A stretch of 64,000 bases of DNA from an uncultured Marinifilum sp. (GCF_963677195.1 NZ_OY781918.1:1104923-1168922), one strand, 5' to 3'. Shown: positions 14,146-24,109, counted from the first letter of the stretch. Made by a program: numbers and translations. Notes: generated by a model not told the origin, from the letters alone.

Positions 14146-16932
14146 ATGACTGATAAGGATGAAACAAAGTTTAATTTATACAAAGCATTAGTTTTAAATT
14201 CGGGTGATGTAATGTTTTTGTTCGACCAGAAAGGTAAAATTCTTGAGGTAAATAATTCTGCATGTCAATATTTAAAATATTCAAGAGAGGAATTGTTAGA
14301 TCTTTCTGTTCCTGATATTGCTCCTGAATTTCAAACACTAGGAATAATAGATGTTTATTTAAAAAAACTAGAGAAAAGTAAGTTTTTAAAAATAAAATCT
14401 ACGAATAAAAGAAAAGATGGAAGTGTTTTTTCTTCAGAGATTAGTTTATCCTTACTTACTGATAATGGACAATATTTAGTATTTGGAATTGCCCGAGACA
14501 TTTCAGAATATGAGCAGGACAAAAATAACTTATCGGATTATATTGATACATTAGATAGCATTCACTCAATTTTAGAACAAGCTGAAAATATTGAGGAAAT
14601 GTTATCTGAAGTGCTTAGTTTAATACAAGAGGTTTTTAAAATAGATCGTGCTTTTATTATTTCGTCACCAAAATTAGAGGATCATTATGTGATTAATTCT
14701 TTTGAGATAGTTAAAAATCCGTTCAAGAAAATTTTTACCAATAAAAATGATCGAAATGATTTAGCATACAGTGAAAAGATTTATCAACAAATAAGAACAA
14801 TTAAGTCTGATGTATATTTATCATCAACCTTTAAGGAAGCTGATAGCAATGTAGCACATTCCGAACTAATTGTTCCAATGTATAAAATTGGTGCTAATCC
14901 ATATTTATTGGGAATACATCAATGTTCTTACGACCGAAAGTGGAGCGAATTAGAGCAAAAGTTATTCCTGGAAATTAGTCGTAGGTTATCCTATGCTATT
15001 GTTAGTATGTTTAGTAATTATAAAGTACAGCAGAGCGAGGAAAAATATAAAATACTATTCGATAATGCTCCTTTGGGCTATCATTCTTTAGATAAAAATG
15101 GAGATTTTGTAGATGTAAATCAAACCTGGCTTAATTTATTAGGTTATGAAAAAGATGAGGTAATTGGTAAAAATTATGCCGATTTACTTCATCCTGATTA
15201 TTGCGAAAATTTTGTAAATAATTTTCCTAAACTAAAGTCCAGAGGTTATGTACATGATGTTCATTTTAAACTAAGACATAAAAATGGCAATTATATTCCT
15301 ATTGCTCTAGAAGGCGGTACCGGATGTCATCCCGATGGCAGTTTTAAACAGACCTATTGTGTAATTCAGGATATTACTGCTAGAATTAAGGCAGAGGAAG
15401 AACTAAAGGCAAGTGAAGCAAAGCTGAGGTATTTTATTGAACAGGCTCCTTTTCCTCTTAGTTTGGTAAATAGCTTATCAAGAGAAGTGAACTATTTAAA
15501 TAATAGTTTTTTAGATGTGTTTGGATATTCCCTCGAAGATATTTCTACTTTGGATAGGTGGTGGAAATTGGCATTTCCAAATCCCGATTATCGTGAATTT
15601 GTAATTAAAAAATGGGAAGATACCATTGGCTTAAATGCCGAGGCAAAAACAGATTCAATTTCTGAAGTATACAATATTTCTTGTAAAGATGGGAGTGTTA
15701 AACAAACATTAGTATCTGGAATTGCTCTTGGTAATGAGTTCTTAAGCATATTGGTAGATATATCTGCTCAGAAAAAAAATGAACAGGAATTAATTATTGC
15801 AAAGGAAAGAGCAGAAGAGAGTGAAAAGTTAAAATCGGCCTTCCTAGCAAATATGAGTCATGAAATTAGGACTCCAATGAATGGAATTCTGGGTTTTGCA
15901 GATTTATTAAAATCACCAAAATTGAGTGGTGAGAAACAACAAAAATACATAGATATTATTCTTAAAAGTGGCGATAGAATGCTATCTACAATAAATGATA
16001 TTATTGAGGTTTCTAAAATTGAAACAAATCAGGTTCAACCATCAAATATTCAGGTAAATATTAATGCTGTTATCGATCATTATTATGATTTTTTTGAACC
16101 TGAAGTTAAAGAGAAAGAATTATCATTTAATTGCAGCAAAGCACTGCCAGCAGAACAGTCTGTTATTTTAACCGATCAGTTAATGTTAGATTCAATTTTG
16201 AGTAATCTAATAAAAAATGCAATTAAATATACTGTAACAGGAAGTATCGATTTTGGTTATCGTGATAAGGGAAATTACCTCGAATTTTTTGTGAAAGATA
16301 CGGGAATTGGAATTGCTGCCAATATGCAGAGTATAATTTTCGAAAGATTTAGGCAAGTTGATATTTCCAACGAAGGTACTATAGAAGGTGCAGGTTTAGG
16401 TCTTTCCATAAGTAAGGCTTATGTTGAGATGCTAGGAGGAAAAATCTCTCTTAAATCGGAACTTGGTAAAGGATCGGAATTTATATTTACAATTCCTGTA
16501 AAAAGAAGTGAATCGAAAAAAATAGATGTAGATAGATCAAGTTTTGTTTGTGAGATAGATGGTAAAAAACTAAAAGTTCTTATTGCCGAAGACGATGAGT
16601 ATGCCAGAGAGTATTTATCTATTTTATTAAAACGGATAAGTGGCGAAATTTTATTGGCCGAAAATGGGGAAATGGCTGTTGAATTGGCTTCTAAACATTC
16701 TGATATAGACTTGATTTTAATGGATATGAAAATGCCAAAATTAAGTGGTTACGAGGCTACCAAACAAATTAGAGAGAATAATAAAACGGTTCCTATAATA
16801 GCACAAACAGCTTTTGCACTTGCTGGCGATCGTGAAAAAACTTTACAGGCGGGTTGTAATGATTTTATATCCAAACCTGTTAGTGCTGATCATTTATATG
16901 GCGCAGTTAATCGCTTGATTTATAGCAAGTAA
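14146..16932 (+). CDS. Hybrid sensor histidine kinase (PAS-GAF-PAS-PAS-HisKA-HATPase-REC)
   Basis: 928 residues without a signal peptide or membrane segment, so cytoplasmic. In order: PAS (about 10-125), a GAF-like region (about 135-290), PAS with PAC (about 300-420), PAS (about 425-545), a HisKA domain with phospho-acceptor His572 in NMSHEIRTPMNG, an HATPase (N box NLIKNAIKYT; G boxes DTGIGI and GAGLGLSIS), and a receiver domain with Asp860 in LILMDMKMP. The stimulus is unknown. No output regulator is adjacent, which is usual for hybrid kinases that pass phosphate on through a separate phosphotransfer protein. It is monocistronic, with a terminator after it. Confidence 0.93.
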   Translation: MTDKDETKFNLYKALVLNSGDVMFLFDQKGKILEVNNSACQYLKYSREELLDLSVPDIAPEFQTLGIIDVYLKKLEKSKFLKIKSTNKRKDGSVFSSEISLSLLTDNGQYLVFGIARDISEYEQDKNNLSDYIDTLDSIHSILEQAENIEEMLSEVLSLIQEVFKIDRAFIISSPKLEDHYVINSFEIVKNPFKKIFTNKNDRNDLAYSEKIYQQIRTIKSDVYLSSTFKEADSNVAHSELIVPMYKIGANPYLLGIHQCSYDRKWSELEQKLFLEISRRLSYAIVSMFSNYKVQQSEEKYKILFDNAPLGYHSLDKNGDFVDVNQTWLNLLGYEKDEVIGKNYADLLHPDYCENFVNNFPKLKSRGYVHDVHFKLRHKNGNYIPIALEGGTGCHPDGSFKQTYCVIQDITARIKAEEELKASEAKLRYFIEQAPFPLSLVNSLSREVNYLNNSFLDVFGYSLEDISTLDRWWKLAFPNPDYREFVIKKWEDTIGLNAEAKTDSISEVYNISCKDGSVKQTLVSGIALGNEFLSILVDISAQKKNEQELIIAKERAEESEKLKSAFLANMSHEIRTPMNGILGFADLLKSPKLSGEKQQKYIDIILKSGDRMLSTINDIIEVSKIETNQVQPSNIQVNINAVIDHYYDFFEPEVKEKELSFNCSKALPAEQSVILTDQLMLDSILSNLIKNAIKYTVTGSIDFGYRDKGNYLEFFVKDTGIGIAANMQSIIFERFRQVDISNEGTIEGAGLGLSISKAYVEMLGGKISLKSELGKGSEFIFTIPVKRSESKKIDVDRSSFVCEIDGKKLKVLIAEDDEYAREYLSILLKRISGEILLAENGEMAVELASKHSDIDLILMDMKMPKLSGYEATKQIRENNKTVPIIAQTAFALAGDREKTLQAGCNDFISKPVSADHLYGAVNRLIYSK

Positions 16933-16946
16933 AATTAATATATAAA

Positions 16947-16975
16947 AAATGCCAGCTCAATAGAGATGGCATTTT
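16947..16975. terminator. Bidirectional terminator
   Basis: AAAATGCCA pairs with TGGCATTTT around a 12-base loop, between the kinase gene and convergent trpS. Confidence 0.8.
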
Positions 16976-16995
16976 GAAATAATATGATTTGTTTC

Positions 16996-17985
16996 TTAAA
17001 ATTTTCTAAATCCGAATAATCTGCGAACTTCTTCCAATGTTTTAACGGCACTTTCGCGAGCTTTTTCAGCTCCTTCCTGTGTTACTTTTCTTAGGTAAGC
17101 ATCATTTTGTGAGATATCTAAAAATCGTTCTCTAATTGGAGTGGTAAAATTAATGATATCTTCGGCCAATTGCTTTTTCATATCTCCGTAACGAATTTCG
17201 CAATTGTTGTATTTATCGTTGAAAAAGTTGTAAGTATCTTTCTCCGAAACCACATCCATTAAAGTAAAAAGGTTTTGAATGGCTTCAGGTTTTTCCTGAT
17301 TCATTTCTGTTGGACCACTATCCGAAACTGCTTTCATTACTTTTTTACGAATATCTTTCGGATCTTCCACTAAGCCAATGGCATTTCCTTCCGATTTACC
17401 CATTTTTCCAGATCCATCTAATCCGGGAATTTTTATAAATTCACCAGTAAATGAATAAGGTTGAGGAATTGGGAAAGTTTCTTCTCCGTATGAGTTGTTA
17501 AATCTCTTAGCAAACTTACGAGCCATTTCTAAATTTTGCTCCTGATCTTTTCCAACAGGTACATACTTTGCTTTGTGAATTAAAATATCAACAGCCATTA
17601 AAACCGGATAAGTTAACAAGCCAGCATTTACATTTTCTGGATTTTTACGCGCTTTATCTTTAAAAGAAGTAGTACGCTCCAATTCCCCTAAATAAGCATT
17701 CATGTTCATTAACAAATACAATTCAGGAATCTCCGGAACATCACTTTGTACGTAAATAGATGCTTTTTCAGGATCGATACCGCAAGCAAGATATTCGGCT
17801 AAAACGTGTTTTACTTTTTGGTGAAGATCTGCAGGGTTCGGATGTGTAGTCAAGGAATGCCAATCAGCAATAAAGAAAAAACAATTGTTGTCGTTTTGCA
17901 TCTGCACAAAATTCTTTACCGCTCCGAAATAGTTTCCCAGGTGTAAATTACCCGTAGATCGAATTCCACTAACTACTGTATCCAT
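16996..17985 (-). CDS. trpS: Tryptophanyl-tRNA synthetase
   Basis: 329 residues from the ATG at 17985 (MDTVVSGIRSTGNLHLGN), preferred because family members start there; an ATG four codons earlier is possible. Class I aminoacyl-tRNA synthetase with the HIGH-like motif GNLHLGN and the KMSKS-like GKMGKSEGN. It charges tRNA-Trp in the cytoplasm. Length is normal for bacterial TrpS. It is monocistronic, with a -7 box at 18044-18051. Confidence 0.95.
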   Translation of the reverse strand: MDTVVSGIRSTGNLHLGNYFGAVKNFVQMQNDNNCFFFIADWHSLTTHPNPADLHQKVKHVLAEYLACGIDPEKASIYVQSDVPEIPELYLLMNMNAYLGELERTTSFKDKARKNPENVNAGLLTYPVLMAVDILIHKAKYVPVGKDQEQNLEMARKFAKRFNNSYGEETFPIPQPYSFTGEFIKIPGLDGSGKMGKSEGNAIGLVEDPKDIRKKVMKAVSDSGPTEMNQEKPEAIQNLFTLMDVVSEKDTYNFFNDKYNNCEIRYGDMKKQLAEDIINFTTPIRERFLDISQNDAYLRKVTQEGAEKARESAVKTLEEVRRLFGFRKF

Positions 17986-18043
17986 GATCTGATTCATTAA
18001 TTGCTCAAATATCGAGCTGTTTATACTTAAAAAAATTATCTCG

Positions 18044-18051
18044 CAAAATTA
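18044..18051 (-). promoter_or_regulatory. -7 box TAATTTTG of trpS
   Basis: The complement CAAAATTA fits TAnnTTTG about 60 bases before the start codon. Confidence 0.45.
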
Positions 18052-18171
18052 TGAAACCTATCGGATAAATAAAATAGCAAGGCACATTTCTGTTGCTCAT
18101 TGTAAAGTTTTGTGCGTTTGTAATTTCCTTATTTTGTGAATTTGGGATTTGGAGCTTGTCGATTGGAGGTT

Positions 18172-18615
18172 TTATGCCAATGCTTGCATGCTAAGCCATG
18201 TCCAAACAAGGTACCGGCATAATTTTCCAGCTGCCATAAACAAAGCCATCCAATAAGGATTTGTTTTTAATAAGCCCAAACCCAAAGGAATTATATCGCC
18301 AATAAAGGGCAGAAAAGCAAAAAAAGCAATTGCATTTCCTTTGTTTTGCAGATAGATTCTCGACTTTTCGGCTTTTTCTTTTTTTACGCGAAGCAATTTT
18401 TCTATCCATTCCCACTTGCCCAGATATCCTAAATAATAACTGCTAAGTCCGCCCAACCAGTTTCCTAAAGTTGCAATTCCAACGGTTATACTAATATCAA
18501 AACCCGAATACAAACAAAGGCTTACTATGGCTTCCGAGCTAAAAGGTAAAATAGTGGCAGCTAAAAAACAGGCCATAAATAAACCCCAGTATCCATATTC
18601 TATCCATTCTGCCAT
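18172..18615 (-). CDS. YqaA-family membrane protein (SNARE-associated/VTT type)
   Basis: 147 residues from the ATG at 18615 (MAEWIEYGYWGLF); an ATG seven codons earlier is less likely. Several membrane segments with the VTT-family features: PFSSEAIVSLCLYSG in the first re-entrant region, GNWLGGLSSYYLGY with a conserved Gly-rich turn, and FLPFIGDIIPLGLG near the end. It is shorter than DedA proteins, which fits the YqaA subfamily. An inner-membrane role, possibly in lipid movement, is known only for relatives. No operon partner is evident. Confidence 0.8.
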   Translation of the reverse strand: MAEWIEYGYWGLFMACFLAATILPFSSEAIVSLCLYSGFDISITVGIATLGNWLGGLSSYYLGYLGKWEWIEKLLRVKKEKAEKSRIYLQNKGNAIAFFAFLPFIGDIIPLGLGLLKTNPYWMALFMAAGKLCRYLVWTWLSMQALA

Positions 18616-18636
18616 TCTGCAAATGTAGATATTCAA

Positions 18637-19014
18637 TTAAGAATTAGAAATGATGAATTAGTAATTGTGTTTTTTTATTTAAGAATTTCCATAATAATAT
18701 TATCCCTAATAGTTTTTTATATGAAAAAATCATCACGAATTTAAATGTTTGCTATGCAGATATATTTGTGTTTAATTGTTATGTTTGATCAGTCATAAAA
18801 TCAATATATTAGGACAAATTAGAAATGTTATCGACTTTCTTGTGTATAAACGAAATTATTCGTGAATTCGTGCTTCAATTTTAGGAGGAATTATTCATTT
18901 ATATTTTGCAATTAGATGTTCAGTAATTCATTTACTCATTCATACATTAACTCTTTTACTTCAACCTTATTCACTATAATTCTACTATCTTTGTAAAAAA
19001 ATAGAAGAGTATAT
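18637..19014. other. Intergenic region between divergent genes, with rbfA -7 box
   Basis: 378 AT-rich bases with no gene seen. TATCTTTG at 18986-18993 fits the -7 consensus for rbfA, 22 bases before its start codon. Confidence 0.5.
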
Positions 19015-19350
19015 ATGGAAAGTACAAGACAAAGCAAGGTTTCAAGATTATTACAAAAGGATTTAGGAGAGATTTTTCAGGTTGAATCACGTAATCTTTT
19101 CGGAGGAATGATGATATCGGTTACAACCGTTCGAATAAGTCCCGATTTGGGCTTGGCTAAAGTATATCTAAGCATTTTCCCATCCGATAAATCGGAAGAA
19201 ACACTTCAGGTAATTAAAATGAGTTCGAAAAATATAAGAAGAATTTTAGGTCGCAGAGTTGGTAAACAACTTCGTATTGTTCCCGAATTGGCTTTCTTTA
19301 TTGATGATTCTTTGGACTACATTGAAAATTTAGATAACCTATTGTCATAA
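19015..19350 (+). CDS. rbfA: Ribosome-binding factor A
   Basis: 111 residues, the typical RbfA size. The KH-like fold is recognisable by the start (STRQSKVSRLLQKDLGEIFQ), VTTVRISPDLGLAKVYLSIF in the middle and RRVGKQLRIVPELAFFIDDS near the end. RbfA helps 16S rRNA 5' end processing and 30S maturation, notably in the cold. The permease gene follows after 12 bases, an arrangement common in Bacteroidota. Confidence 0.94.
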   Translation: MESTRQSKVSRLLQKDLGEIFQVESRNLFGGMMISVTTVRISPDLGLAKVYLSIFPSDKSEETLQVIKMSSKNIRRILGRRVGKQLRIVPELAFFIDDSLDYIENLDNLLS

Positions 19351-19362
19351 TTTATCATTAAT

Positions 19363-20577
19363 TTGAATCTTCCTTTCCACATCGCTAAACGTTATCTGTT
19401 TTCGAAGAAAAAACAGAATGTTGTTAATATCATATCTCTGATATCGGTTATTGGCGTAACATTAGGAACCATGGCTTTGGTTATTGTTCTTTCGGTGTTT
19501 AACGGCTTAAATGGTTTAATTACCGATTTGTATGGAAGTTTCGATCCCGATTTAAAAATTTTACCTGCAAAAGGAAAAACCTTTATTCCTGATTCTACTT
19601 TCGATAAAATTCGGAAAATGGAAAATGTGGTTTTCTATTCTGAAGTTTTAGAGGAAAATGCCTTGCTGAAATATGGCAATCGTCAGCGCCCAGCTGTTGT
19701 AAAAGGTGTAGACGAAGATTTTACTCTAATGACAGGAATGGATACCATGATGGTAGAAGGGAATTTTCTTTTGGATTCACCTAAGCATCAGTTTACTGTA
19801 TTGGGTTATGGGGTTGCTCTCGATTTAGGAGTTGGACTTACTTTTGTCGATCCCATAAAATTTTACGTTCCTAAAAGAAATGCAAAAATTGGACACAATC
19901 CAATGAGCGCTTTTAATGTTAAGTACCTATATCCTTCGGGGTATTTTATGATTCAAGCCGAATTCGATGCTCAATATGTGCTTGTACCCTTAAGTTTTGC
20001 TCGAAATCTTTTTAGCTATAAGAATGAGGTAAGTGCTATCGAGTTAGCAATTAACGATGCAGATAAAATTGAAAATGTAAAGAGTGAAATACAGGAAATA
20101 CTTGGCGATAAATTCGAAGTAAAAAACCGTTTCGAATTACACGATGTATTATTTAAGATGATGCAAACAGAGAAAACGGCAATCTTTTTCATTTTGGCAT
20201 TTATTCTCATTATAGCATCTTTTAATATTATTGGGTCGCTAACCATGCTTATTCTCGATAAAAAACAGGATATTGCAACTCTACGAAGTATGGGTGCTAA
20301 TGAAAAAACCATACAAAAAATATTTCTGATGGAAGGATGGCTAATTACTTTGTCGGGTGGAATATTAGGAATTTCTCTGGGAGTAATAGTTTGTTTTTTA
20401 CAAAAGAAATTTGGCTTTATAAAATTGTCCGAATTAGGCGGAATATTGGATAGTTACCCTGTTGAGGTTCATTTTAGCGATATTTTTATCATCTTTACAA
20501 CTGTTGTACTAATTGGATATTTAGCTTCTCGCTTTCCAGTTCACTACATCACCAAACGATTCTTACAGTTTAACTGA
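19363..20577 (+). CDS. LolC/LolE-type lipoprotein-releasing ABC permease, TTG start
   Basis: 404 residues. The start is a TTG: it gives MNLPFHIAKRYLFSKKKQN, the N-terminus of this family, and no ATG lies near. It has one N-terminal membrane helix (about 25-50), a large periplasmic domain (about 55-265) and three C-terminal helices of the FtsX domain (about 270-400), with LTMLILDKKQDIATLRSMGA before the coupling region. In Bacteroidota a single LolC/E-like permease works with LolD to release lipoproteins from the inner membrane. LolD is not here. It is co-transcribed with rbfA, 12 bases upstream. Confidence 0.9.
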   Translation: MNLPFHIAKRYLFSKKKQNVVNIISLISVIGVTLGTMALVIVLSVFNGLNGLITDLYGSFDPDLKILPAKGKTFIPDSTFDKIRKMENVVFYSEVLEENALLKYGNRQRPAVVKGVDEDFTLMTGMDTMMVEGNFLLDSPKHQFTVLGYGVALDLGVGLTFVDPIKFYVPKRNAKIGHNPMSAFNVKYLYPSGYFMIQAEFDAQYVLVPLSFARNLFSYKNEVSAIELAINDADKIENVKSEIQEILGDKFEVKNRFELHDVLFKMMQTEKTAIFFILAFILIIASFNIIGSLTMLILDKKQDIATLRSMGANEKTIQKIFLMEGWLITLSGGILGISLGVIVCFLQKKFGFIKLSELGGILDSYPVEVHFSDIFIIFTTVVLIGYLASRFPVHYITKRFLQFN

Positions 20578-20659
20578 TAAGGAAATTCACTACAAGTCAA
20601 ATTTTTTCTTGAATCATAAGTTGATTCTGGTAGATAATAACTTATTAAATTATTAAAAA

Positions 20660-21352
20660 ATGAAACATTTAATTGTTTTCTGTTGCCTAGTATTTGGTAT
20701 TTCCCAATTCGTTAAGGCACAACAAACGGCATTAACATCTAATGGTAAAGTGGTAATTCTTTACGATAACGGTACCTGGACTTATGCCGATGTTAAAGCA
20801 CCCGCAAAAGCAAATCAGGAAGCTTCTCAAAATGAACTTGGAGCAAAAACTGAGACTTTAAAAACAATTACAGAAACTGTTGTTGATGATAGTCCGATTT
20901 CACTAAAAGATGCTGAGGTGGCAAAAAAGGCGTTTATAGAAGGTCCTAGTGCTAAATTATCGAAGTATTTTAAGAAAAAAAATATTGTTCGTTGCGATTT
21001 TACTTTATCATCGAAAGATGGAAAAGCAATTTTAAAAACCGATTGGAAAATTATGAATGGCGAAGCATATTCCTACTTTGGATTTATTAAAGAAGGAAAC
21101 TCACTTAGCCTTGAGTTAATTGGCGGTAAAACTATCGATTTAGTGTATACTAAAGAATTTGAACCCAAAGAGTTTGAAAGATATGGCTTCTCAACCTATG
21201 CGGCAGAGCTAGAATTAAGTAAAGATCAGCTTCGTATGCTTCGTAATAGTATTGTTTTTAAAGCTAAAATGAACTGGAGTAAAAGAACTGAGGAATATAA
21301 GGTAGTTGAGCCTTCTTATTTTATTAAATCAGTACCCGAAATTACAGAGTAA
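20660..21352 (+). CDS. Secreted protein, DUF3157-like, paralogue 1
   Basis: 230 residues with a signal peptide (cleavage after VKAQ). The mature start LTSNGKVVILYDNGTWTY is like the DUF3157 family motif, in which a reading of a 'strand plus DNGTW' repeats in many secreted proteins. The C-terminal ~140 residues (PSAKLSKYFKKKNIVRCDF ... FEPKEFERYGFSTYAAELEL) are shared with the next gene. Function unknown; periplasmic location is inferred. It forms a two-gene unit with its paralogue 11 bases on. Confidence 0.75.
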   Translation: MKHLIVFCCLVFGISQFVKAQQTALTSNGKVVILYDNGTWTYADVKAPAKANQEASQNELGAKTETLKTITETVVDDSPISLKDAEVAKKAFIEGPSAKLSKYFKKKNIVRCDFTLSSKDGKAILKTDWKIMNGEAYSYFGFIKEGNSLSLELIGGKTIDLVYTKEFEPKEFERYGFSTYAAELELSKDQLRMLRNSIVFKAKMNWSKRTEEYKVVEPSYFIKSVPEITE

Positions 21353-21363
21353 ATTATTTAATT

Positions 21364-22014
21364 ATGAAGCATTTATTAATTGTTACCGTAATTTTAATCA
21401 TTGGTTTTTTAGAAGCCAAAGCTCAAATTAGAATGGTAACTCCTGAAGGAAAAGTTGTTCTGCTTTTCGATAACGGAACCTGGAAATATGAAGAGGTAAA
21501 AGCAAAAACAGTACTGCCTTCTGCAAGGGTAAAATCGGAAGTAGAAATAGCAAAACCTATTGTTTTAAAAGATATCGAATTAGAATCTATAGTAGTAATA
21601 AAAGGAGAAAGTGCAAAGCTTGCCAAGTTTAACAGCAAGAAAAATACGATTAAATGTAATTTCCAGATTATCTCGAAAAATAATAAAGTAGTATTAAAAA
21701 CAGAGTGGAAAATTTTAGAAGAAGAAGGATTTCGTTTTTTCGGATTTATTACCAAAAAATCTAAAATTGATTTGGAGCTGTCTAATAACGAGATTGTTAG
21801 TTTGCAGTATGCTAAAGATTTTGAGCCTAAAGAATATCCCAATTATGGATTTTCTATTTTTAGTGCAGAGCTAGAGCTTAGTGAAAATCAAATTCGAAGT
21901 TTACAGAAAGGTTTTGTTAAAAAGGCGAGTATGAAGTGGAGTAGGAGACTAGAGAGCTATACTGTTTTCGATCCGGATTACTTTTTAAAAGAATTACCTA
22001 AAATTATGGAATAA
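21364..22014 (+). CDS. Secreted protein, DUF3157-like, paralogue 2
   Basis: 216 residues, signal peptide with cleavage near EAKAQ. It aligns with the preceding gene over its whole length: MVTPEGKVVLLFDNGTWKY at the start, ESAKLAKFNSKKNTIKCNF in the middle and FEPKEYPNYGFSIFSAELEL near the end. Divergence is great enough for an old tandem duplication. Function unknown. A perfect terminator follows. Confidence 0.75.
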   Translation: MKHLLIVTVILIIGFLEAKAQIRMVTPEGKVVLLFDNGTWKYEEVKAKTVLPSARVKSEVEIAKPIVLKDIELESIVVIKGESAKLAKFNSKKNTIKCNFQIISKNNKVVLKTEWKILEEEGFRFFGFITKKSKIDLELSNNEIVSLQYAKDFEPKEYPNYGFSIFSAELELSENQIRSLQKGFVKKASMKWSRRLESYTVFDPDYFLKELPKIME

Positions 22015-22015
22015 T

Positions 22016-22042
22016 AAAAAAGACGCATTAGCGTCTTTTTTT
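22016..22042. terminator. Bidirectional terminator
   Basis: A perfect stem AAAAAGACGC/GCGTCTTTTT with an ATTA loop between convergent genes. Confidence 0.92.
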
Positions 22043-23036
22043 ATTCATCATCTATTTGAATATCGCCCCACTCGGCGGCAATTCTATCTAATATCAGCAT
22101 TAAATCTGGGTAATGATTTGCCCTAAGCATTTCGATACGTGTTTGTTTAAAGTTAAAAAGGCCTTTAAACATACCAGCCATGTGGCGGCGCATGTGAAGA
22201 ATTCCTCTTGGTTCATCTATCCAGTTAATGGCCGCATCAATCTGTTCTTTTAACATATCAACTTGCTGAGAAACCGTAGCTGGTGGTAATAACTCACCTG
22301 TGTTAAGATAATGTTTTACATCCCTAAAAATCCAGGGTTTTCCTACTGCAGCACGTCCAATCATTACCGCATCAACTCCATACTTATCAAAAGCTTCTTT
22401 TGCTTTAACAGGATTTGTAATATCACCATTTCCGATAATAGGAATGTGCATGCGAGGGTTATTTTTTACTTCGCCAATTAAAGTCCAGTCGGCTTCGCCT
22501 TTGTACATCTGGCAACGTGTTCTGCCATGAATTGTGAGTCCGGCAATTCCTACATCCTGTAATTTTTCAGCCAGCTCTACAATTACTTTAGAGTCTTCGT
22601 CCCAGCCCAAACGGGTTTTTACCGTTACCGGAATATTAACAGCTTTAACAACAGATTCTGTAATTTTTAAAAGTTGTGGAATATTGCGAAGCATGCCCGA
22701 ACCAGCACCTTTAGTAGCAACTTTGCGCACCGGGCAACCAAAGTTAAGATCGATAAATTCTGGATTTGCCTGCTCTACAATTTTAGCCGCTTCAACCATT
22801 GGATCAACTTCCTTTCCATAAATTTGAATGGCAACCGGGCGTTCCTCTTCTAAAATAGTTAGTTTTTTCATGCTTCGGTTTACCGATCGAATTAATGCAT
22901 CGGATGAGATAAACTCGGTGTACATTAAATCGGCACCATATCTTTTGCACAAAACACGAAACGGCGGATTCGTAACATCTTCCATCGGAGCCAGTAATAC
23001 CGGCTTTTCCCCTAAATCCAATTTTCCTATCTTCAC
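22041..23036 (-). CDS. dusB: tRNA-dihydrouridine synthase
   Basis: 331 residues, a TIM-barrel flavoprotein. Marks are LLAPMEDVTNPPFR near the N-terminus, NFGCPVRKVATKGAGSGML with the catalytic Cys of the Dus family, IHGRTRCQMYKGEADW, and GNGDITNPVKA for FMN phosphate binding. It reduces uridine to dihydrouridine in the tRNA D-loop. DusB is the usual Dus in Bacteroidota. It has its own promoter, a TATATTTG box at 23060-23067. Confidence 0.94.
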   Translation of the reverse strand: MKIGKLDLGEKPVLLAPMEDVTNPPFRVLCKRYGADLMYTEFISSDALIRSVNRSMKKLTILEEERPVAIQIYGKEVDPMVEAAKIVEQANPEFIDLNFGCPVRKVATKGAGSGMLRNIPQLLKITESVVKAVNIPVTVKTRLGWDEDSKVIVELAEKLQDVGIAGLTIHGRTRCQMYKGEADWTLIGEVKNNPRMHIPIIGNGDITNPVKAKEAFDKYGVDAVMIGRAAVGKPWIFRDVKHYLNTGELLPPATVSQQVDMLKEQIDAAINWIDEPRGILHMRRHMAGMFKGLFNFKQTRIEMLRANHYPDLMLILDRIAAEWGDIQIDDE

Positions 23037-23059
23037 TTGTCTTCTTTTTTAATCAGGCA

Positions 23060-23067
23060 CAAATATA
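23060..23067 (-). promoter_or_regulatory. -7 box TATATTTG of dusB
   Basis: The complement CAAATATA lies 24 bases before the dusB start codon. Confidence 0.6.
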
Positions 23068-23188
23068 ATGATAATACTTAATGTGCAATTTTGTATTTAT
23101 ACAATGAGTTTTCAAAAACATTCCTAATTCTCATTCTAAATATTTCATATCTATTGTTATTTTTGTTTTTCATTTAAATAAAAGTACC

Positions 23189-24109
23189 ATGTTAAAAGGA
23201 TCTTTCAGACAATATTCTTCCTTTGCTCAATTAATTTTAAGTTTAATTATTGTGTTAGGATCTTTCTTGCTTACTATGTTTGCGGGAACTGTTTTGGCTT
23301 ATTTTATTTACGGTGTAAATATTTTTACCGACACTCAATCTGTTGATATTTATAATGATACGGTAAATATTTCGCTTCTTAAATTTTATCAATCGGTATA
23401 TTCAATTGGTATGTTTATTATACCACCATTTATTATTGCCTATTTGCTTCATCATAAGGTAAAAGAGTATTTGTATTTACAGCAAAAAACCAAATTAAGA
23501 AATATTATTTTAGCTACAATTATCATAGTTGTGTCGCTTCCAATGATTAATTTTTTAGCCGAAATTAATTCTCACTTACATTTACCCGATTTTATGCTGC
23601 CAATCGAGAACTGGATGAAAGATAGTGAGGAGCAAGCTAAAGTAGTAATTGAGAAATTTTTAGTAATGAAATCTTTACCCGATTTATTGGTAAATCTTTT
23701 GGTAATTGCTGTTATTCCGGCATTAGGTGAAGAGCTTTTATTTAGAGGTGTTATTCAGGGAATTTTTTCTAAAATTACCAAAAATGTTCATTGGGGAATT
23801 GTAATTACAGCCTTTTTATTTGCCGCTTTACACATGCAATTTTTTGGCCTTTTACCGCGAATGGTAATGGGTATTCTTTTTGGATATCTTTTAATTTGGT
23901 CTAAAAGTTTGTGGGTGCCAATTATTGCTCATTTAGTGAATAACGGACTGGCAGTTTTGGCAAAATATTTTATAGGCAATGGCAATTTACCTAAAGAGAT
24001 AGAAACGGTTGGAGCAAACGATAACTTTTTTGTACCAGGAATCTTGTCTATTATTTTTGTGTTAATTCTGATGACTTATTTCTTTAGAACTTGTAAAAGG
24101 CAAAATTAA
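23189..24109 (+). CDS. CPBP-family intramembrane metalloprotease
   Basis: 306 residues with about eight membrane segments. The Abi/CPBP (Rce1-like) motifs are in order: EELLFRGVIQG (metal-binding Glu pair and Arg), then a helix with FAALHMQFFGLLPRMVMGILFG, and HLVNNG near the end. These glutamates and histidines form the active site of the family. The substrate is unknown; homologues process prenylated proteins in eukaryotes and have been linked to bacteriocin immunity in some bacteria. The last 48 bases overlap the end of the convergent gene. Confidence 0.9.
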   Translation: MLKGSFRQYSSFAQLILSLIIVLGSFLLTMFAGTVLAYFIYGVNIFTDTQSVDIYNDTVNISLLKFYQSVYSIGMFIIPPFIIAYLLHHKVKEYLYLQQKTKLRNIILATIIIVVSLPMINFLAEINSHLHLPDFMLPIENWMKDSEEQAKVVIEKFLVMKSLPDLLVNLLVIAVIPALGEELLFRGVIQGIFSKITKNVHWGIVITAFLFAALHMQFFGLLPRMVMGILFGYLLIWSKSLWVPIIAHLVNNGLAVLAKYFIGNGNLPKEIETVGANDNFFVPGILSIIFVLILMTYFFRTCKRQN

